A DNA stretch of 61,750 nucleotides from an uncultured bacterium (GCA_903870275.1 CAIQCK010000070.1:1-61750); one strand, 5' to 3'; numbered from the stretch's first letter, positions 33,382-43,500 are shown. Numbers and translations are program-made. The notes: generated by a model from the sequence alone, not told the origin.

Positions 33382-35957
33382 CGCAATCCCATCAGCCGGT
33401 AAATTTCGGGGACGTTCAGGTTTTCGCGGACGACCGCCGCGAGTCTTTCAAAAGCCGGTTCGAGATCGTAGGACGCGCACAACTTGCCGATGGCGGGCAA
33501 GCCGCGCCGGACGCGCAAACGGTCCAAGAACCATCGTCGAAACTCGTCCGCATCGAACACGCCGTGCAAATAAGTGCCCCACGTCAAGCCACCCGCCGCG
33601 CCCGATCCAACTTGTTCGCCGTTGTCACGAAACAGGATTGGCTCCAGCGCGTCGCCGGCGCTGTGGCCGTGATGAATCTCATAACCGTGAACGCCCAGTC
33701 CCGACGGCGCGTGTTTGGCGCTGACGCGGCGCAGCGTTTTCTCGCGCGCCATCACGGTGGAGAGCGCAAGCAATCCCAGCCCGTGTGTCGTCTGGCCGGC
33801 GGATTCGATGCCGTGGGGGTCGCTGATTTCCGCGCCGAGCATTTGGTAGCCGCCGCAAATGCCGATCAGTTCGGTCTTGCCAGCGCGCGCCCGTTCGCAG
33901 ATCGCGCGGTCCAAACCGCTTTGCCGCAGATACGCCAGGTCGCCGATGACGTTCTTGCTGCCGGGCAGGATGATCGCGTCCGGCTGGCCGAGGTTGGAAG
34001 CGGAGCGCACAATGCGGAGGCAGACGTCGGGTTCAAGCCGCAGGGCGTCGAAATCGGTGAAGTTGGAGATGTGTGGCAGATCCACGATCGCGATCTCCAC
34101 GGTATTGCCGTTGCGCGCCGGATGGGCGGCATCGCGGGGCGCGGCCTTGAACGTCACCGAATCCTCGTCGGGCAGGCCGAGGTTTCGCAGCCACGGCACC
34201 ACGCCGAACACCGGCCGGCCCGTGTGACGTGCGGTGTAGTCGAGTGCGTCCTTCAGCAGGGATGGGTCGCCACGGAATTTGTTCACGACAAAGCCGGCGA
34301 TCAGGTCGCGCTCCCATTCCGCCAGGACTTCCATTGTGCCGACGAACGACGCGAACACGCCGCCGCGATCAATGTCGCCGACGAGCAGCACGGGCGCGCC
34401 GGCATGGCGGGCCATGTGCATGTTCGCGATGTCGTGGTGCTTGAGGTTCACCTCGGCGGGACTGCCCGCGCCTTCGAGCACGAGCGCATCGTAGTCGGCG
34501 GCCAGCGAATCGTAGGCCTGCTTCGCCGCCTCGAATGCCTGCGGCTTGTAGCGGATGTATTCGCCGACGTTCATGTTGCCGACCGGTTTGCCGAGAAGGA
34601 TGACTTGCGAGCCGGTGTCGGAGTTTGGCTTGAGCAGGATCGGGTTCATCGCCGCGCTCGGCTCGATGCGGCACGCCTGCGCCTGCACAGCTTGCGCGCG
34701 GCCCATCTCGCAACCGTCGCGCGTGACGAACGAGTTCAGCGACATGTTTTGGGACTTGAACGGCGCGACGCGGAACCCGTCCTGCAACAGGATGCGGCAG
34801 AACGCGGCGGTCAGGATGCTCTTGCCGGCGTTGGAGCAGGTTCCCTGGAACATGATCGCCGGTGTCTTGCGCCGGGGCGGGGCAGGGCGGTTGACGCCGA
34901 GCGCGGCGCGAAGCCGGTCGCAGAGGCGCGCGTTCTCGTTCTCGCGGCGCACGGCGACGCGGAAGAAGCGCGCATCAAGCCCCTCGAAGTTGTCGCAGAC
35001 GCGGATGGCGATGCCATCCGCCAGCAACCGGCGCGCGAGCGCGGGCGCGTTGAGATCGTTGCGGTCAAGGCGGAGCAGCAGGAAGTTCGCTTCGCCCGGA
35101 TGGAGCGTGAGGCCGGGCAGTGTTTTCAGCCCGGCGGCGAGCGCCTCGCGCTGCTGACGGACGTAGAGCTGCGTCTGGTGGACGTATTCGAGGTCGCGCA
35201 GCGCCGCCACGCCGACGGCTTGCGCAAACGAGTTCACCGACCACAGCGGTTGCAACCGGCACAAACGCTGGATCACTGCGCGGTCGGCAACGGCGCAGCC
35301 GAGTCGCAAGCCAGGGATGGCGAAAATCTTCGTGAGCGAAAGCAGAACAATGACGTTGGCAGGGCGGCGGCGGGTCAGGCTGTCGAAGCCTTCGACAAAA
35401 TCGCCGAAGGCTTCGTCCACGAGAAAGGTCGTAGCCGGATGCTTGGCGGCCAGCGAGCGAATGGCGTCCGCGTCGCAGACGTGGCCCGTGGGATTGTTGG
35501 GCCGGCAGATGAAGACAATCTCATCACCGCGCAACTCCGAGGCAAGCATGGTCGCATCGAGGCCCGTCGGCATGTCGGGCTGTGTCGTGACCTTGTGGAC
35601 ACTCATGCCGGCCAGTTCGCAGGCGCGGGCGTAGTCGCTGTAGCAGGGGACGGGAATGACCGCGCGCGGCTTCGCGATCACGCGGGGAAACAGATGCAAC
35701 AGTTCCGTCGAGCCGTTGCCGATGGCGATCTCCTCCGGCGCGACGGCGTATCGTTCCGCGGCGGCTGCGACCAGCGCCGCGCAGTCGGGATCGGGATAAT
35801 GCGCGAGCGCGGCGACTTGTGCGCTGAGCAGCGGCCTCAGCCATTCCGGCGGGCCGAGCGGGTTGATGTTGGCGGAGAAGTCGAGGATGTCGCGCTCGGA
35901 TTTGCCCACGGAGCGCGCGAGTTCCCGAAGATTGCCGCCGTGATCGAGACTGCTCAT
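33378..35957 (-). CDS. Fusion of L-threonine-O-3-phosphate decarboxylase (CobD) and cobyric acid synthase (CbiP)
   Basis: An 859-residue two-domain protein. Residues ~1-345 are a PLP-dependent CobD/CobC-type decarboxylase that supplies (R)-1-aminopropan-2-ol O-2-phosphate; the PLP lysine is K210 in [15 protein letters not shown]. Residues ~360-859 are CbiP/CobQ, which amidates four side chains: P-loop [12 protein letters not shown], and glutamine amidotransferase nucleophile C701 in [10 protein letters not shown]. The ATG at 35957 has a ggagg about 10 bp upstream. It is the first gene of the operon, behind the cobalamin riboswitch. The start of the CbiP half retains a Met that could have been its ancestral start. 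Confidence 0.94.
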   Translation of the reverse strand: MSSLDHGGNLRELARSVGKSERDILDFSANINPLGPPEWLRPLLSAQVAALAHYPDPDCAALVAAAAERYAVAPEEIAIGNGSTELLHLFPRVIAKPRAVIPVPCYSDYARACELAGMSVHKVTTQPDMPTGLDATMLASELRGDEIVFICRPNNPTGHVCDADAIRSLAAKHPATTFLVDEAFGDFVEGFDSLTRRRPANVIVLLSLTKIFAIPGLRLGCAVADRAVIQRLCRLQPLWSVNSFAQAVGVAALRDLEYVHQTQLYVRQQREALAAGLKTLPGLTLHPGEANFLLLRLDRNDLNAPALARRLLADGIAIRVCDNFEGLDARFFRVAVRRENENARLCDRLRAALGVNRPAPPRRKTPAIMFQGTCSNAGKSILTAAFCRILLQDGFRVAPFKSQNMSLNSFVTRDGCEMGRAQAVQAQACRIEPSAAMNPILLKPNSDTGSQVILLGKPVGNMNVGEYIRYKPQAFEAAKQAYDSLAADYDALVLEGAGSPAEVNLKHHDIANMHMARHAGAPVLLVGDIDRGGVFASFVGTMEVLAEWERDLIAGFVVNKFRGDPSLLKDALDYTARHTGRPVFGVVPWLRNLGLPDEDSVTFKAAPRDAAHPARNGNTVEIAIVDLPHISNFTDFDALRLEPDVCLRIVRSASNLGQPDAIILPGSKNVIGDLAYLRQSGLDRAICERARAGKTELIGICGGYQMLGAEISDPHGIESAGQTTHGLGLLALSTVMAREKTLRRVSAKHAPSGLGVHGYEIHHGHSAGDALEPILFRDNGEQVGSGAAGGLTWGTYLHGVFDADEFRRWFLDRLRVRRGLPAIGKLCASYDLEPAFERLAAVVRENLNVPEIYRLMGLR

Positions 35958-36194
35958 GATGCGCTTGCCTCCGAGCCGGACGACGCGTGGGCACGCGCGA
36001 ACGCAGCGAGACGGCGGCATTGCGTTGCCGCGCTCTCACTGTGTCGGACTTGAGACACACGCTGCTTCATGGATTGGCGCTGAGGGCTGCGCCTCATGAA
36101 GAGCGAGGGGCCGGACGGCCCGGACTTCGATGGGTGGCAAGCCTCAACCTTATTTGTTGCGAATAAGTTGATCGGCCGCGCCCGATTGCTGTGG

Positions 36195-36375
36195 AGCGCG
36201 GACCGGTTGAGCGCGTCGCGGCCGTTATCCGGACTTCAGGCATCCAGCCTTACCCCTGCCTTCACCCCGAACGACGGGTTGGCACTCGAGGGGATCGTAG
36301 CCTGTTACCGTGGCGCAACCGTTCCCGAATCGCACGGGATTCCCTGCGCCGCGACGACACTGTTAAAGAACGTCC
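36195..36375 (-). promoter_or_regulatory. Cobalamin riboswitch
   Basis: On the minus strand the segment shows the conserved core in order: GGGAATCCCGTGCGATTC (from 36344), GGTTGCGCCACGGTAAC (complement of 36304-36320), and a B12-box-like GCCTGAAGTCCGG (complement of about 36230-36242). It lies upstream of the cobalamin operon, about 240 bp before its first ATG. The box differs somewhat from the usual consensus. It should reduce expression when adenosylcobalamin is plentiful. A further hairpin (36065-36101) lies between riboswitch and start codon and may belong to the expression platform. Bounds are approximate. Confidence 0.88.
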
Positions 36376-36384
36376 TTGCCCCGC

Positions 36385-36413
36385 AGCCTACAAGCCCCTG
36401 CTGCGGCTGTCAA
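36385..36413 (-). promoter_or_regulatory. Putative promoter of the cobalamin operon
   Basis: On the minus strand TTGACA (36413-36408) and TAGGCT (36390-36385) are 17 bp apart, immediately upstream of the riboswitch. The -10 element is a weak match, so this is a candidate only. I see no gene in 36414-36747. Confidence 0.4.
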
Positions 36414-36747
36414 TTATTGTCAGAAAACGCCGTCGCGGCGGGGACGCAGACCCGAAGGAGTTCCGCCCAGGCGATTGTTTTCTTGCGAACGATTTCCGGC
36501 TGCCCACGGGAGTTCGTGCTTGTGCTCACAACGCAGCCGCAGATATGCGTCCAGCTCCGCTTTCAGTCATTTTATCTTTTCAATTCTCCCAATTCACGAA
36601 ACGACTGCGGCGTTAGGGTGAGCCGATTGGGGGGCCTCTCGGTTTCGAATCTCAAACCGGGTGGGAGGATTCCGCTTTGATGGGCGGGCCGCGCAGCGTA
36701 GGATGCGCGCCGTTCGGCTGCTGGAATCAGCATTTTCAGCAACACCA

Positions 36748-39234
36748 ATGCGCATGAAAACCCAAACCACCACCAAGCCTCTCGTTAGCCTCGTACTCGC
36801 CACCGCGCTCGCGGCGGGCGCTGTGCTGATGGCAGCGCCAGAGCAACCCAGTTCGTCCCTCTCGGACCCGCCGAAAGATCCGCCACCCGACATCAAGCTG
36901 AAGCTGCCGGCTTTCAAAGCCCAGCCGACGGACCGGCCACAGACGCTCGCGCAAGTGAAACCGGTGCTCGGCGTGCCAACGCTCGTGCTCGACGGGAAAC
37001 CTTACGGCCCGATGATTTACACCCGGTGCGCCGGGACGCTGGATCAACTCGCGGAGATGGCCGACCACAATTTCCGGGTGCACTTTGAGATGGTCGGCGG
37101 AATCGGCTGGCCGGGCGACCAGACAGTGACTTTCGAGCGGCTCGACAAACAACTGAACCGTTTCCTCGACAAAGTGCCCAACGCACGGGTCGTTCTCCGG
37201 CTCTACGTGTGCAATCCGCCGCATTTTGCGCGGGACTACCCCGAAGAAACGATGGCCTTCAACGACGGCGCGAAGGACCACTTCACCAAATGGTATGCCA
37301 TGACGGATAGGCCGTTGGAGGAGCGGGGTTATCCGAGTTTCGCCTCCGAAGTGTGGCGGCAGAAAACAGTGGAGGCGCTCTATCACTACGTCACCCACGT
37401 CCGGCAATCCGCCTATGCGAAGAACGTCATCGGTTACTTCATCTGCGGCGGCGGCACCGAGGAATGGTATTACTGGGGCGATTACGATCACGCCAAGTAT
37501 GCCCCGGATTTCTCCAAGCCTATGCTCAAAGCGTTCCACGATTACCTGCGATCGAAATACGGTGGCGATGCCAGTAAACTGCGCGCCGCTTGGAATGATC
37601 CCGAAGTCGACTTTGCCACGGCGCTGCCGCCCGATCCTCTCAGCCGACGTCCCACGGAAGCCGGTGTCTTTTGGCCTCCGGAGAAAAGCCAGCGTGTGCG
37701 CGATTACTATTACGTGCACAACAAGGTCATGGAGGACAGCCTGCTCATTTTCTCACATGCCGTGAAACAGGCGTGCAACCGCGAGCAACTGGTGGGGATG
37801 TTCCACGGTTACTTGCAGAACCATTGGTATCTGGAGGGCGGCCAGGCCACGCTCAGGGACCTGCTGAGTTCGCCCGACGTGGACTTTTGGTCGGGACCGC
37901 CCCAGTACAACCGCCGCGGTCACGGCGAGCACGCGTGCATCCGTTTCCCGATGGCGAGCCTCAAGAAGAATGGGAAACTCTGGATCAGTGAATCGGACAT
38001 CCGCACCAACTTCTCCGAAACCGCGCCCGACAATCCCTCGCTTTACGGACGGCCGCCGAATCTGGATGAATCGCTGGCGTGTTTGAAACGCGAGTTTGCC
38101 CACCAACTCTGCGAGGGCGGCAACGGCTGGTGGTTTCAAATGGGCAAGAGTTGGTATCACCACGAGCCGATTTTATCGCTCTTCGATCAGATGCAGCGTT
38201 GCGGCGAGGCGGCCATGGGCTTTAACCGCACGAGCGACACGGACATCGCCGCCGTCGTGAGCCTCAACAGCCTGTTCACGGGACCACCGTGGCCGGTTTC
38301 CAGTTCGCTGATGGATGCATTCAAGGTGCAGGAAACCTGCCGTATCGGCGCGCCGGTGGATCATTACGAACTGGGCGACATCCTCGCGCGGGACGCCAAG
38401 CGCTATAAACTGTATCTCATGATCAACTGCTTCAGTCTGACCGACCGGGAGCGGCGGTTGATTGACGAGCGGCTGCGTCAGCGCGGCGCCGTGCTGGTCT
38501 GGATGTTTGCGCCGGGGCTTTTCAACCCGGACAAGACGCCTGAGCTTTCCATCGCGCACATCCAGAGCCTGCTGGGATTCACGCTGGCGTCCCAGGCTGG
38601 CGAGCGGCGCAAACTAAACATGAAACTGACCGAGGCCGGCGCGCAGTATTTCACCGGCTTCGCGCCGCAACGCATTTTCGGCAGTTTCGAGCGGCCCGAA
38701 TGGGTATTCGACAAAGCCACCGGTGGCATCAAACAGCAGTTCCCGCGAGGCGTCGAACTGCCCCAGCGGTTTCACGGCGTCGAAGGAGGCGAGGTGCTCG
38801 CGCGTTTCGAGGACGGCGGGCAACCCTCCATCCTGAAACGTCAGACGGCCTCGGCCACCGATCTCTGGATCGGCTCGGTCATGGCTCCGGCGGACCTCTT
38901 GCGTGGCGTTGCCAAACACGCGGGCTGCCATCTCTTTTGCGACGGCGACGAGATCACCTACGCCAACAGGAGTTTTCTGGCGATCCACACGCGGGAGGCG
39001 GGCGAGCGGATCTTTGAACTCAGGCGCAAGGCGGATGTTGTGGAGGTGTTTTCGGGCGAGGTGCTGGGTCGCGGCGTCACTCAGTTCAAAGACAAGATAG
39101 ACGCCTATCGCACGCGGCTCTATTTCATCGGCGACAGCGCGAAGTGGACGGTGGAACGCAAGCGCGCGGACGAAGTGCTCAGCCGGTTCCAACAGGAGTT
39201 GAAGTCGCTCCGCCAGCAACGCGTCACGCGGTAA
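36748..39234 (+). CDS. Secreted GH42-like beta-galactosidase
   Basis: An exported glycoside hydrolase of about 828 residues. A Sec signal is visible (residues 1-~28). The TIM-barrel part contains GGGTEEWYYWGDYDHAKY, a candidate acid/base Glu, and LWISESDIRTNF, a candidate nucleophile Glu. After about residue 530 comes a GH42-type trimerisation (glutamine amidotransferase-like) domain, for example YLMINCFSLTDRERRLID. Start at 36748 or 36754; both give the signal peptide. The exact substrate is uncertain; beta-galactosides of complex polymers are likely. Alternative: a GH42-related family without galactosidase activity. Confidence 0.75.
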   Translation: MRMKTQTTTKPLVSLVLATALAAGAVLMAAPEQPSSSLSDPPKDPPPDIKLKLPAFKAQPTDRPQTLAQVKPVLGVPTLVLDGKPYGPMIYTRCAGTLDQLAEMADHNFRVHFEMVGGIGWPGDQTVTFERLDKQLNRFLDKVPNARVVLRLYVCNPPHFARDYPEETMAFNDGAKDHFTKWYAMTDRPLEERGYPSFASEVWRQKTVEALYHYVTHVRQSAYAKNVIGYFICGGGTEEWYYWGDYDHAKYAPDFSKPMLKAFHDYLRSKYGGDASKLRAAWNDPEVDFATALPPDPLSRRPTEAGVFWPPEKSQRVRDYYYVHNKVMEDSLLIFSHAVKQACNREQLVGMFHGYLQNHWYLEGGQATLRDLLSSPDVDFWSGPPQYNRRGHGEHACIRFPMASLKKNGKLWISESDIRTNFSETAPDNPSLYGRPPNLDESLACLKREFAHQLCEGGNGWWFQMGKSWYHHEPILSLFDQMQRCGEAAMGFNRTSDTDIAAVVSLNSLFTGPPWPVSSSLMDAFKVQETCRIGAPVDHYELGDILARDAKRYKLYLMINCFSLTDRERRLIDERLRQRGAVLVWMFAPGLFNPDKTPELSIAHIQSLLGFTLASQAGERRKLNMKLTEAGAQYFTGFAPQRIFGSFERPEWVFDKATGGIKQQFPRGVELPQRFHGVEGGEVLARFEDGGQPSILKRQTASATDLWIGSVMAPADLLRGVAKHAGCHLFCDGDEITYANRSFLAIHTREAGERIFELRRKADVVEVFSGEVLGRGVTQFKDKIDAYRTRLYFIGDSAKWTVERKRADEVLSRFQQELKSLRQQRVTR

Positions 39235-39338
39235 GCGACTGTCTCTTGGCTCAGACTAACTCATCCGTTGGTCCGAGAAACACGAAGTCACGCCAGTTTG
39301 ATGGTTCGTTCCACTATGAAGAGAATCAGGCTGTGCTT

Positions 39339-40214
39339 TTACGCATACTGGAAAGGGCTGTGGACGCTGCTGATGGCGTGACGGCGAAGCGCTTTCATGT
39401 CGGGGAGGTTGAGTTTATATATCATTCGGGAACAGTAGGACTCCACCGTGTGAGGACTGATCTTAAGGCGGCTGGAAATCTCGTTGGCATCGTCGCCTTT
39501 GCCGAGTTGTTGGTATATCTGCATTTGCTGTTTGCTGAGTCCTTCCTCCGGCAAAAGTTCCTCCAAACCCGCCATTTGTTTTGCGAGCCCGGCCCCGGCG
39601 CGCGGGCTGACATATTCACAACCGGCCACGACCGCATGGATCGCCTCAACCAGATGTTGCGGCTCGTCGTTTGCAGTGACGTAGCCACGGGCGCCCGCCT
39701 CAAACGCTGCGCGGATAGTCGTGGAATCCTCGTGTAAAGAACAAACAACGGAGCGAAACAGTCGTGAGAAAAGGGCCTTGATAAGACTGACAACATCGCC
39801 ATTGCCTGACACAAGGCCAACGATAACCACTTCCGCCAAAGCGAGGTTCGGATGCGCGAGCGTTTCTTTCGGGCTTCCTGCCTGCCCGACAATCGTAAAA
39901 CTCGCCTGCCTTAGCACGAGGCTCAGACCCTCGCGAGTCACGGGCCGGTCCACAACCAGGAACACACGCCGGCCTTTGAATGTCCTGGCCGCCGTGTTCT
40001 TTTGCTGGGACTCGGGAGTTCGCGCCGGCACATCCTCACCCTGCCTGGCACTGAACGCGCCCGCTGCTGCGCGGAGTTTATCTTCACCACCCTGACTCTT
40101 GCGGCACGTCATCGCTGTCGCCAGTCCCCGCAATCTGATTGGCCTCGTCTTCGGCGTTGCGATATTATTCCCGCTGCACTTGCCGGTTCTGCAATTAATA
40201 TCAATGACACTCAT
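39339..40214 (-). CDS. LuxR/NarL-type regulator with degenerate receiver domain
   Basis: About 291 residues. The C-terminal helix-turn-helix reads LSKQQMQIYQQLGKGDDANE...ISPHTVESYCSRMIYKLN, typical of NarL/LuxR output domains. The receiver-like domain (residues ~75-195) keeps the general alpha/beta shape (RRVFLVVDRPVTREGLSLVL, ARGYVTANDEPQHLVEAI). At the third strand it reads EVVIVGLVSG, with no Asp where the phospho-acceptor is expected. No histidine kinase gene is adjacent. The start at 40214 follows a ggagg; the first ~70 residues are a low-complexity extension. Confidence 0.85.
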   Translation of the reverse strand: MSVIDINCRTGKCSGNNIATPKTRPIRLRGLATAMTCRKSQGGEDKLRAAAGAFSARQGEDVPARTPESQQKNTAARTFKGRRVFLVVDRPVTREGLSLVLRQASFTIVGQAGSPKETLAHPNLALAEVVIVGLVSGNGDVVSLIKALFSRLFRSVVCSLHEDSTTIRAAFEAGARGYVTANDEPQHLVEAIHAVVAGCEYVSPRAGAGLAKQMAGLEELLPEEGLSKQQMQIYQQLGKGDDANEISSRLKISPHTVESYCSRMIYKLNLPDMKALRRHAISSVHSPFQYA

Positions 40215-40557
40215 ACGCGCCTTGCCTCCGTTGACTGCGAAATTGTGGCGCAGTTTGGATGCCAAGCGAAGCGAGGCGGGTAAAAACCTCCACCATTTTC
40301 CTCAAAAACAGCGATTTACCGTGAGAAAACTGAGATTTCAGCCACGGCAGGCGATCCATGCCGGCTTCCCGTGCACGCGGTGCCAACATGCCCTTGTTTT
40401 GCATTTGCAATGCGTCGCAATCACCCGGGCCCGCGATTGCAAATAGAGCGCGGGTGACATGAAGCCGCCCTGGCACGGCAGGGAAAGCGCCATCGTTGCC
40501 TTGACTTGCACGCCGCCAATCTCTATCTGTGGCGCAGTGGTCAACCGGAGAATCATC
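40215..40557. other. Divergent intergenic region
   Basis: No gene is seen. It holds a 9-bp inverted repeat atttgcaat / attgcaaat (40403-40411 and 40436-40444) around a G+C-rich centre, a possible operator between the divergent regulator and deacetylase genes. Confidence 0.4.
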
Positions 40558-41331
40558 ATGATCCACTCGTGGCGCACGTTCACGACAGTTGTGTTGGGGT
40601 TGGTCGCGGTGCTTCTGCTCTGCTTCGCCGGCTCCGTCCAGGCGGACGCTGCGGCTGCGAAGCAAAAACTACGCGTGGTGGTGTTTGGCGGGCATCCCGA
40701 CGATCCCGAGAGCGGCGCAGGTGGGTTGGTCGCAATGCTGACCCGTGCGGGGCACGAAGTGATCTGCGCCTATGGCACGAGTTTTCGCGGCGACCGCAAG
40801 ATCAATGGCGAACCGGAAGGCGTTGTGCGCCGGCGCGAGGCGACCGCAGCCTGCAAACTCCTCAATGCCACGCCGAAGTTCTTCGATTACGCGCACGAAA
40901 AGCTGTTTGCCGACGGGCCGACGCTGGAGGCCGTGCGCGCGTGGCTCGATGAAGTGAAGCCGGACATCGTGGTGGCTCACTGGCCGTTGGACATGCACCC
41001 GAATCATCACGTGGTCAGCTCGCTGGTCTGGCAATGCTATAAACGATCGGGGGTTTGGAATCTGTATTTCTTCGAAGTCGAAACCGACATGCAGTCCATC
41101 AGCTTTCGACCGGAACTGTATCTCGACATCGAAGGCGTGCGAGACCTCAAGAAACAGGCGCTCGACTGCCACGCGAGCCAGCATCCGGATGACATCTGGA
41201 AGCTGCACGACGCCATGCATTGCCGCCGCGGCACCGAGTGTGGCGTGCGGCACGCGGAGGCTTACTGGTTGGTTGAGGCCAAGCCCGGTGTGCCGCTGCT
41301 GCCCGTGACGTTCATCGGTCCGAAAAAGTAA
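40558..41331 (+). CDS. Exported PIG-L (LmbE) family deacetylase
   Basis: A zinc-dependent deacetylase of 257 residues that likely removes acetyl from an N-acetylated sugar. A Sec signal covers residues 1-29. The metal site shows as VVFGGHPDDPE (H46, D48, D49) and the later MHPNHH. The ATG at 40558 is preceded by cggag and gives the signal peptide. Neighbouring exported glycosidase and beta-helix genes fit polysaccharide breakdown. Confidence 0.92.
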   Translation: MIHSWRTFTTVVLGLVAVLLLCFAGSVQADAAAAKQKLRVVVFGGHPDDPESGAGGLVAMLTRAGHEVICAYGTSFRGDRKINGEPEGVVRRREATAACKLLNATPKFFDYAHEKLFADGPTLEAVRAWLDEVKPDIVVAHWPLDMHPNHHVVSSLVWQCYKRSGVWNLYFFEVETDMQSISFRPELYLDIEGVRDLKKQALDCHASQHPDDIWKLHDAMHCRRGTECGVRHAEAYWLVEAKPGVPLLPVTFIGPKK

Positions 41332-41389
41332 GAGCGGAAAGGGCGCATCAGCAACCCGTGTGGGACACGCGTCTTGTTTTCATCGGCAG

Positions 41390-43162
41390 CTATGGCGGCA
41401 ATACGCCCAACTTCGCCCCCGGCACGGCGCCTTGCGGCAGACAATTCCCCAGCGCCGTCGCTTCGATCTGGCTCAGCCGAAAATCAAACGACAGCAAGTC
41501 GGCAAACTTTGGCGCGAACACCCGGCCGCCGCGTTCCATGCCGAGCGCTTTCTGCAGATCTTCCACCATGTCGTAGCTCGCGTGCTCGTGCCACCCGGTT
41601 CCCCACACCCAGAATTTTTGTCCTGCCGCCGCAAAATACACATTGTTCTCGAAGCTCAGTTTCAACTTCTCCAACGTCAGGTCGCGCGGCTGGTTCGTAT
41701 TCTTCCGCGCACGGTATTCGTCCGCCAGATCGGCTGAAGGGCGTTCCCGCTTCGCGCCGGCGCGACCCTTCGCGCGCGGGTGGTTCGCCGGCCAATGGCG
41801 ATCATCGTCCACGTCAAACCACCCGCGCACCTGCGCATCGCGGTTCCAGGCGATGATGTTGTTGCGGACGTTCTCATCATGGTTCCAGACGGGCTGCTCC
41901 GCGTCGTTGTCCACCGTCGGCGTGGTGCGCAGCTGTTCGCGAAAATTGAAACCTTCGCGGTTGCCGACCATCAAATTGCGTTCGACTAGGCAGTATGGGC
42001 TGCTGGAGAGACAGATGGCCGCCTGCGCGCCCCATGCGCCGGGCGTCGAGGCGAAGCCGTTGCCGACGATCACGTTGTCGTGCGCGCGCAGGCGGTAGGA
42101 AATCTCGCAAAAGATGCCGGCGTCCTCGTTGTCGGCGATCAGACAGTTTCGCACCTCGCACTGTTCGTTGCCGATATCGAACCAGATGCCCGAACCGCGG
42201 TTGCGGAGGAACCGGCTCGTCTCGATCACCGCGCCGCGGCAAAGACACAATTTATCGCCGCCGGCTTCCCAGTTGCGCGAGAAGTTCTTTACGTTGTTTT
42301 CCTCGACGGCGCACTCGGCGAACAAAAGGCGGTGCGCCCGGTTCGCCGCAAAACCCAACTGGCCGTTCTGCCGAAACGCGCAGCGGCGCACGACGATATC
42401 CTGGCCGCTGAAATCAGCCCCGCTGCCGTTGGTTTTCTCGATGAGGCAGTCTTCCATGACGTCGTGTTGGCCCGACAGGAGGACCGCGCCTTGCTGGGCG
42501 GCGTTGGCCGCGTAGCGGAACCGGAACCCGCGCAGTTCGACGTGGTCGCCCTTGGCATGGAAAATCTCCGGCCGCGTCGAAGCCTCGACTTCGAGTTTGT
42601 TCACATCGCGATTGGCGCTGTCCCAGACGAACAGTTGCTTGTGCTCCACGTCGGCAAAAAAAGCGCCGGGCGCCAACTGCTCGCGGCTCAGCACCTGACG
42701 CAGGGCGTAGCCACTGACAAACACCTGCTCGCAGCGGCCGATCACGGCGTGGTAGTTGTCCGATGGATGAGTCATCGTCTTCTGCCAGCCGATGAACTTG
42801 TGGGGCCACTCCACGCTGTAGATCGGACGGTCGGTGTTTGACCGGGTCCAGTGCTTGAGTCGGTCCGCGCCGGTGAGCACCACCCGTTCTCCGGGCGCGG
42901 CGGTAAACCGGATTGGTTGCTGCGCCGTGCCGCTGGTCTTCACCACCACGCTCTCGCGATAAATCCCGCCGCGCACCACCACCGTGTCGCCAGCCGTCAC
43001 GACGTTCGCCGCCTTGGCCATCGTTTTCCACGGGCTGTCGCTTGAGCCAGGACCGTCATCGCTGGCGCGGGAGTCATTTTGCGCGACCACGTAGCCTGCC
43101 GCGCCGACCGAAGCGCACGCGGCCCACCAGGCTGTCAATACGACGAGAAGTGTTTGATTCAT
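41390..43162 (-). CDS. Secreted right-handed parallel beta-helix protein
   Basis: A 590-residue exported protein. After a Sec signal (1-~22) comes a DUF1565-like entry, SDDGPGSSDSPWKTMAKA, then parallel beta-helix rungs across residues ~60-480 (for example VVRGGIYRESVVVK and GSGADFSGQDIVVRRCAF). Such proteins are often polysaccharide lyases or hydrolases, but no catalytic signature is obvious. Convergent with the PIG-L gene. The ATG at 43162 is chosen over one at 43312 because it begins the signal peptide. Confidence 0.88.
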   Translation of the reverse strand: MNQTLLVVLTAWWAACASVGAAGYVVAQNDSRASDDGPGSSDSPWKTMAKAANVVTAGDTVVVRGGIYRESVVVKTSGTAQQPIRFTAAPGERVVLTGADRLKHWTRSNTDRPIYSVEWPHKFIGWQKTMTHPSDNYHAVIGRCEQVFVSGYALRQVLSREQLAPGAFFADVEHKQLFVWDSANRDVNKLEVEASTRPEIFHAKGDHVELRGFRFRYAANAAQQGAVLLSGQHDVMEDCLIEKTNGSGADFSGQDIVVRRCAFRQNGQLGFAANRAHRLLFAECAVEENNVKNFSRNWEAGGDKLCLCRGAVIETSRFLRNRGSGIWFDIGNEQCEVRNCLIADNEDAGIFCEISYRLRAHDNVIVGNGFASTPGAWGAQAAICLSSSPYCLVERNLMVGNREGFNFREQLRTTPTVDNDAEQPVWNHDENVRNNIIAWNRDAQVRGWFDVDDDRHWPANHPRAKGRAGAKRERPSADLADEYRARKNTNQPRDLTLEKLKLSFENNVYFAAAGQKFWVWGTGWHEHASYDMVEDLQKALGMERGGRVFAPKFADLLSFDFRLSQIEATALGNCLPQGAVPGAKLGVLPP

Positions 43163-43472
43163 GTTGCGATCAATCCTGCGTTGGGAGGCCGACCGGAATG
43201 TTACCGCGGCGGGCGGTGTGACTGCATTATGTATTTCGGCTTTCGCTGCCGAGATGCCGATAGTTTTCCCGCCTCCGCCGTCTGATATGCAGAACGGCAT
43301 CCATGAGAACAAAGCGCCCGGTCCTTGCCGCCGCGGCTGTCAATCGCCGGCAAGGAACTCCGTGCCACTTGGCGTTGAAAGAGTGTCGGCCAGAAGCGGG
43401 GAGTTAAGAACGCAGAGAGGCACAAGCGAACGAGGAAAAATGAGCCGCCGACCGGAGCAATAGGAAAGTAAA

Positions 43473-43500
43473 TGGCTGCCCGGCATGGATTCGAACCATG
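43473..43500 (-). other. 3' end of a tRNA gene without its 5' half
   Basis: On the minus strand the segment gives a 5-bp T stem and loop (CATGG-TTCGAAT-CCATG) followed by the 3' acceptor strand and CCA (CCGGGCAGCCA). The matching 5' acceptor strand TGCCCGG and the D and anticodon arms are missing from the sequence upstream on that strand. Duplicated tRNA 3' ends are typical att sites left by integrases. Confidence 0.65.

Noticed and set aside
33564..36053. An 829-codon plus-strand frame opposite the CobD-CbiP fusion
   Set aside because: Antisense shadow of a gene with clear motifs in both domains; composition is not protein-like.
36096..36680. A plus-strand frame across the riboswitch
   Set aside because: Sequence is explained by the conserved cobalamin riboswitch on the opposite strand.
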